In this document: one piece after another, positions 62,022 through 64,000 of the stretch
Layout: each line of letters starts with the position of its first letter
Numbering within the stretch: the first letter of the stretch is position 1
Assembly: GCA_947471745.1 (NCBI GenBank)
Contig: CANJKZ010000142.1
Coordinates: 806,001 to 870,000 of the forward strand
Reading direction: 5' to 3'
Source of the DNA: Closterium sp. Naga37s-1
Lineage: Eukaryota > Streptophyta > Zygnematophyceae > Desmidiales > Closteriaceae
Length of the DNA stretch: 64,000 bases
The notes under the pieces: model-generated
What the model was told of the DNA's origin: nothing
Databases searched by the model: none
What the model saw: the letters and a program-made list of their open reading frames with translations, nothing else
Position numbers and translations under genes: made by a program

Positions 62022-63544
62022 GCTGCTGGAGGCCCTGCTGGTGTTGGAGGTGCTGGAGGTGCTGGAGCCGCTGGTCCCGGAGGTGCTCGTACTGGAGGTA
62101 CTGGAGCTGCTGGGGCTGGTGGTGCTGCAGGAGTTGGAGCTGGTGCTGCTGGAGCTGGTGCTGCTGGAGGTGCTGCGGCTGGTGGTGCTGCGGGAGTTGG
62201 AGCTGGAGACCCTGGAGCAGAGGGCACTGGTGCTGTCTCTGCTGTTTCTGGAGGCGCTGAGCGGCCGCGGCCGTACTACGTTCCGCTCCTTCAGCAGGTT
62301 CTTGGCCTACCGCTTTCTACTGGTCCTCCTCCTCCTCCCTTACTGAGTCCACCGCATGTCCAGTCGCAATCGCAGTTACTGCCAGCCTCTCCACTACCTG
62401 GTCCTTCTCCTTACTCTGGACCGACTAGAGGTCTTACGGAGCGTCGTGAGCCTGAGTCTCGTCCTGCGTCGCCTGAGTCTCGTCCTGAGTCGCCTGTTCG
62501 CGCTGTCCGCACTGGTCGTGTTCCGCGTCAGCGTCCTCCTCCTGTCCCTGGCACTCACTATATGACTCTGCGTCCTTCCACTGCTCCACAGCGTGTCCCT
62601 CTGCCGTCTCCTCCTGCGTCCTCTCTTCCTGACGGCCCGGACCCGGAGTCTGACTCCCTTCGTGCTGCTAGTCCTACTGTCACGCGTTTCCTCGCCACTG
62701 TTGTCACTGGCCCTTCGTTTGACTCCACTGCTACGTCTGCTCTAGTTGCTAAGCTTGTTGACTTTGCTGCCGCCTGTCGTCTAGACTACGCCGCTAGTCT
62801 TGTTGCTGAGTCTGAGTCTGTCAGTCCTCCGTCCGTCGGGGGTGAGTGTGCTCTTGGCACGGACGTCCTTGAGGACAGACAGGAGGAGTTTGAGTGCTTT
62901 GCCGCTGCTTTACCTCATCTCGTGTCCATGCTGATTGCCCCTGAGGGAGACCCGGATGCACCAGACATCCCGACCCCGCGCTCTTACGCAGAGGCGATAG
63001 AGGGTCCCTACTCCTCTCAGTGGCAGACAGCCATGGACGCAAAGTTGGCTTCCTGGAAGTCCACAGGCACCTACGTCGACGAGGTTTCCCCACCTGGGGC
63101 GAACATCGTCAGTGGCATGTGGATTTTCAGGGTGAAGCGGCCGCCGGGTTCTCCGCCTGTCTTCAAGGCGCGTTACGTTGCACGAGGCTTCAGTCAGCGA
63201 GAGGGAGATGACTTCTTCCAGACCTTCTCCCCTACCCCGAAGATGACCACTCTTCGGGTTCTGCTGCACGTCGCCGCTCAGCGTGACTACAAGCTTCACT
63301 CTCTTGACTTCAGCACTGCTTTCCTACAGGGCAGCCTGCACGAGGAGATCTGGCTGCGCCGCCCACCTGGCTTCACTGGGTCGTTTCCTCCTGGTACCCA
63401 GTGGAGCCTCCGGCGGCCAGTCTACGGTCTCCGCCAGGCATCCCGTGAGTGGCACGACACACTGAGGACTACTCTTGCTGCTCTTGGGTTTGCTCCTTCT
63501 ACTGCTGACTCGTCGCTGTTTCTACGCAACGACACCACTCTGCC
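62022..63544 (+). pseudogene. I-g IN-RT linker and RT, cut by C2
   Basis: A continuous open frame. It holds the Gly/Ala-rich linker, GGAERPRPYYVPLLQQVLGL, a Pro/Ser-rich part, GECALGTDVLEDRQEEFECF, then RT: SGMWIFRVKRPPGSPPVFKA, RYVARGFSQREGDDFFQTF, LHSLDFSTAFLQGSLHEEIW, and LRRPVYGLRQ up to SLFLRNDTTLP. The YVDD motif is not reached, because C2 starts there. The frame then reads on through C2 to the window end without a stop. It was a fragment of the I-g polyprotein. Confidence 0.85.
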
Positions 63545-64000
63545 TGTCAACGGGAGTTGTGTTTGGCCCCGTCCTCGCTTGGGCGGAGCCGGACCGTGGG
63601 AGCCACGAAATCGCAGTGGCCCGTGGGAGCCACGAAATCGCAGTGGCCCGTGGCAGCCACGAAATCGCAGTGGCCCGTGGCAGCCACGAAATCGCAGTGG
63701 CCCGTGGCAGCCACGAAATCGCAGTGGCCCGTGGCAGCCACGAAATCGCAGTGGCCCGTGGCAGCCACAAAATCGCAGTGGCCCGTGGCAGCCACGAAAT
63801 TGCAGTGGCCCGTGGGAGCCACGAAATCGCAGTGGCCCGTGGGAGCCACGAAATCGCAGTGGAGGACCGCGGTGGCCGAGAAACCGCGGGAGGACCGCGA
63901 AATACCCGGTCAACCAGGATACCCGGGCGACGTGCGCTAAAGTCGCCGGGGATGTTGTCTGCGAGGACGACCTCAGGGGTGGTATCCCGAGGTCGACGTG
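63545..64000 (+). repeat. Family II LTR (C2), 5' part, truncated by window end
   Basis: It starts TGTCAACGGGAGTTGTG at 63545, then CCCCGTCCTCGCTTGGGCGG as in the other family II LTRs. The middle differs from C1, with a 27-bp array where C1 has the 16-bp array, then ACCCGGGCGACG and GGTATCCCGAGGTCGACGTG, which match C1. The element or solo LTR continues past 64000. Confidence 0.85.
63593..63862. repeat. 27-bp tandem array in C2
   Basis: Ten units of 27 bp (core GTGGCAGCCACGAAATCGCA, with GGGAGCC variants at the ends). The unit length is a multiple of three, so all frames stay open across it. The interior six or seven units are the most alike, which suggests expansion from the centre. Confidence 0.92.

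Larger units (their letters stand above)
49800..64000 (+). mobile_element. Family I Copia element I-g, split by C1 and C2, runs off the window
   Basis: It has a 130-bp 5' LTR (49800-49929), PBS, leader, and gag-protease-integrase up to 54189. C1 occupies 54190-62016. The linker and RT continue at 62022, and a further family II LTR starts at 63545. The 3' part of I-g must lie beyond 64000, so its own TSD cannot be checked. Confidence 0.88.

Noticed and set aside
63593-63862. Possible CRISPR or satellite array
   Set aside because: Ten head-to-tail 27-bp units with no unique spacers. They lie within a family II LTR whose terminal blocks are recognisable.

Overview
The window is nuclear eukaryotic DNA made almost entirely of nested LTR retrotransposons. 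I see no host gene that I can support, and no rRNA, tRNA, CRISPR or prokaryotic operon structure. All complete elements are Ty1/copia type (gag - protease - integrase - reverse transcriptase - RNase H in one reading frame). The primer binding sites of the main family resemble the complement of a plant initiator tRNA-Met 3' end (TGGTATCAGAGC then an AGGTTTC-like part). That, together with the Copia abundance, suggests a green-plant-lineage genome (streptophyte alga, bryophyte or similar). The sequence alone does not name the species. Coding regions and leaders are strongly GC-rich, while the LTRs are AT-richer.

Three Copia families are present. Family I has very short LTRs (about 126-138 bp, with one 180-bp relative), TGTCA...TGACA-type ends, an initiator-Met PBS, a PPT of the form CTATGGGGGTG, GC-rich tandem-repeat leaders and a 1,700-2,000-residue polyprotein. 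Family II has long (0.9-1.2 kb) LTRs full of GTCGAC/AAGTCGGCG repeats and a different PBS. Family III is old and degenerate, with LTRs of about 390-430 bp.

Layout. 1-5933: broken Copia pieces of both orientations, a family II LTR fragment and the first half of a gag-like relic. 5934-18994: family I element I-a (+; target-site duplication, TSD, CGTAC). Its 3' UTR holds the young element I-b (11762-18671, -, TSD GCTTA, identical LTRs, intact 1,680-codon ORF). 18995-19431: the second half of the gag-like relic. 19432-20978: non-autonomous element I-c (-, TSD CCAAC). 20979-22103: a degenerate RT fragment with its 3' UTR. 22104-47002: old family III element D1 (-). Its RT is split by a family II LTR (23634-32020), which is itself split by the intact young element I-d (23656-31121, +, TSD GTTGG, identical LTRs). 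The D1 5' LTR is split by I-e (36749-46996, -, TSD CCAAC), whose own 3' LTR is split by I-f (36840-41078, -, TSD TACCC). 47111-49799: family III fragment D2 (+), with a 5'-truncated family I copy, I-h, inside its gag. 49800 to beyond the window end: family I element I-g (+), split by the family II element C1 (54190-62016, -, TSD CTGCC) and again by the start of another family II LTR (C2) at 63545.

The two elements that look recently active are I-d, with all domains present and open, and I-b, which lacks a recognisable capsid region and so probably depended on another copy's Gag. Recurrent features that I do not recognise from standard Copia descriptions are: a gag zinc knuckle with a 13-residue first loop, a short LREW(Y/F) motif present both in gag and in the integrase-RT linker, paired TTGT-loop hairpins with compensatory changes upstream of the PPT, and a hairpin overlapping the PBS.
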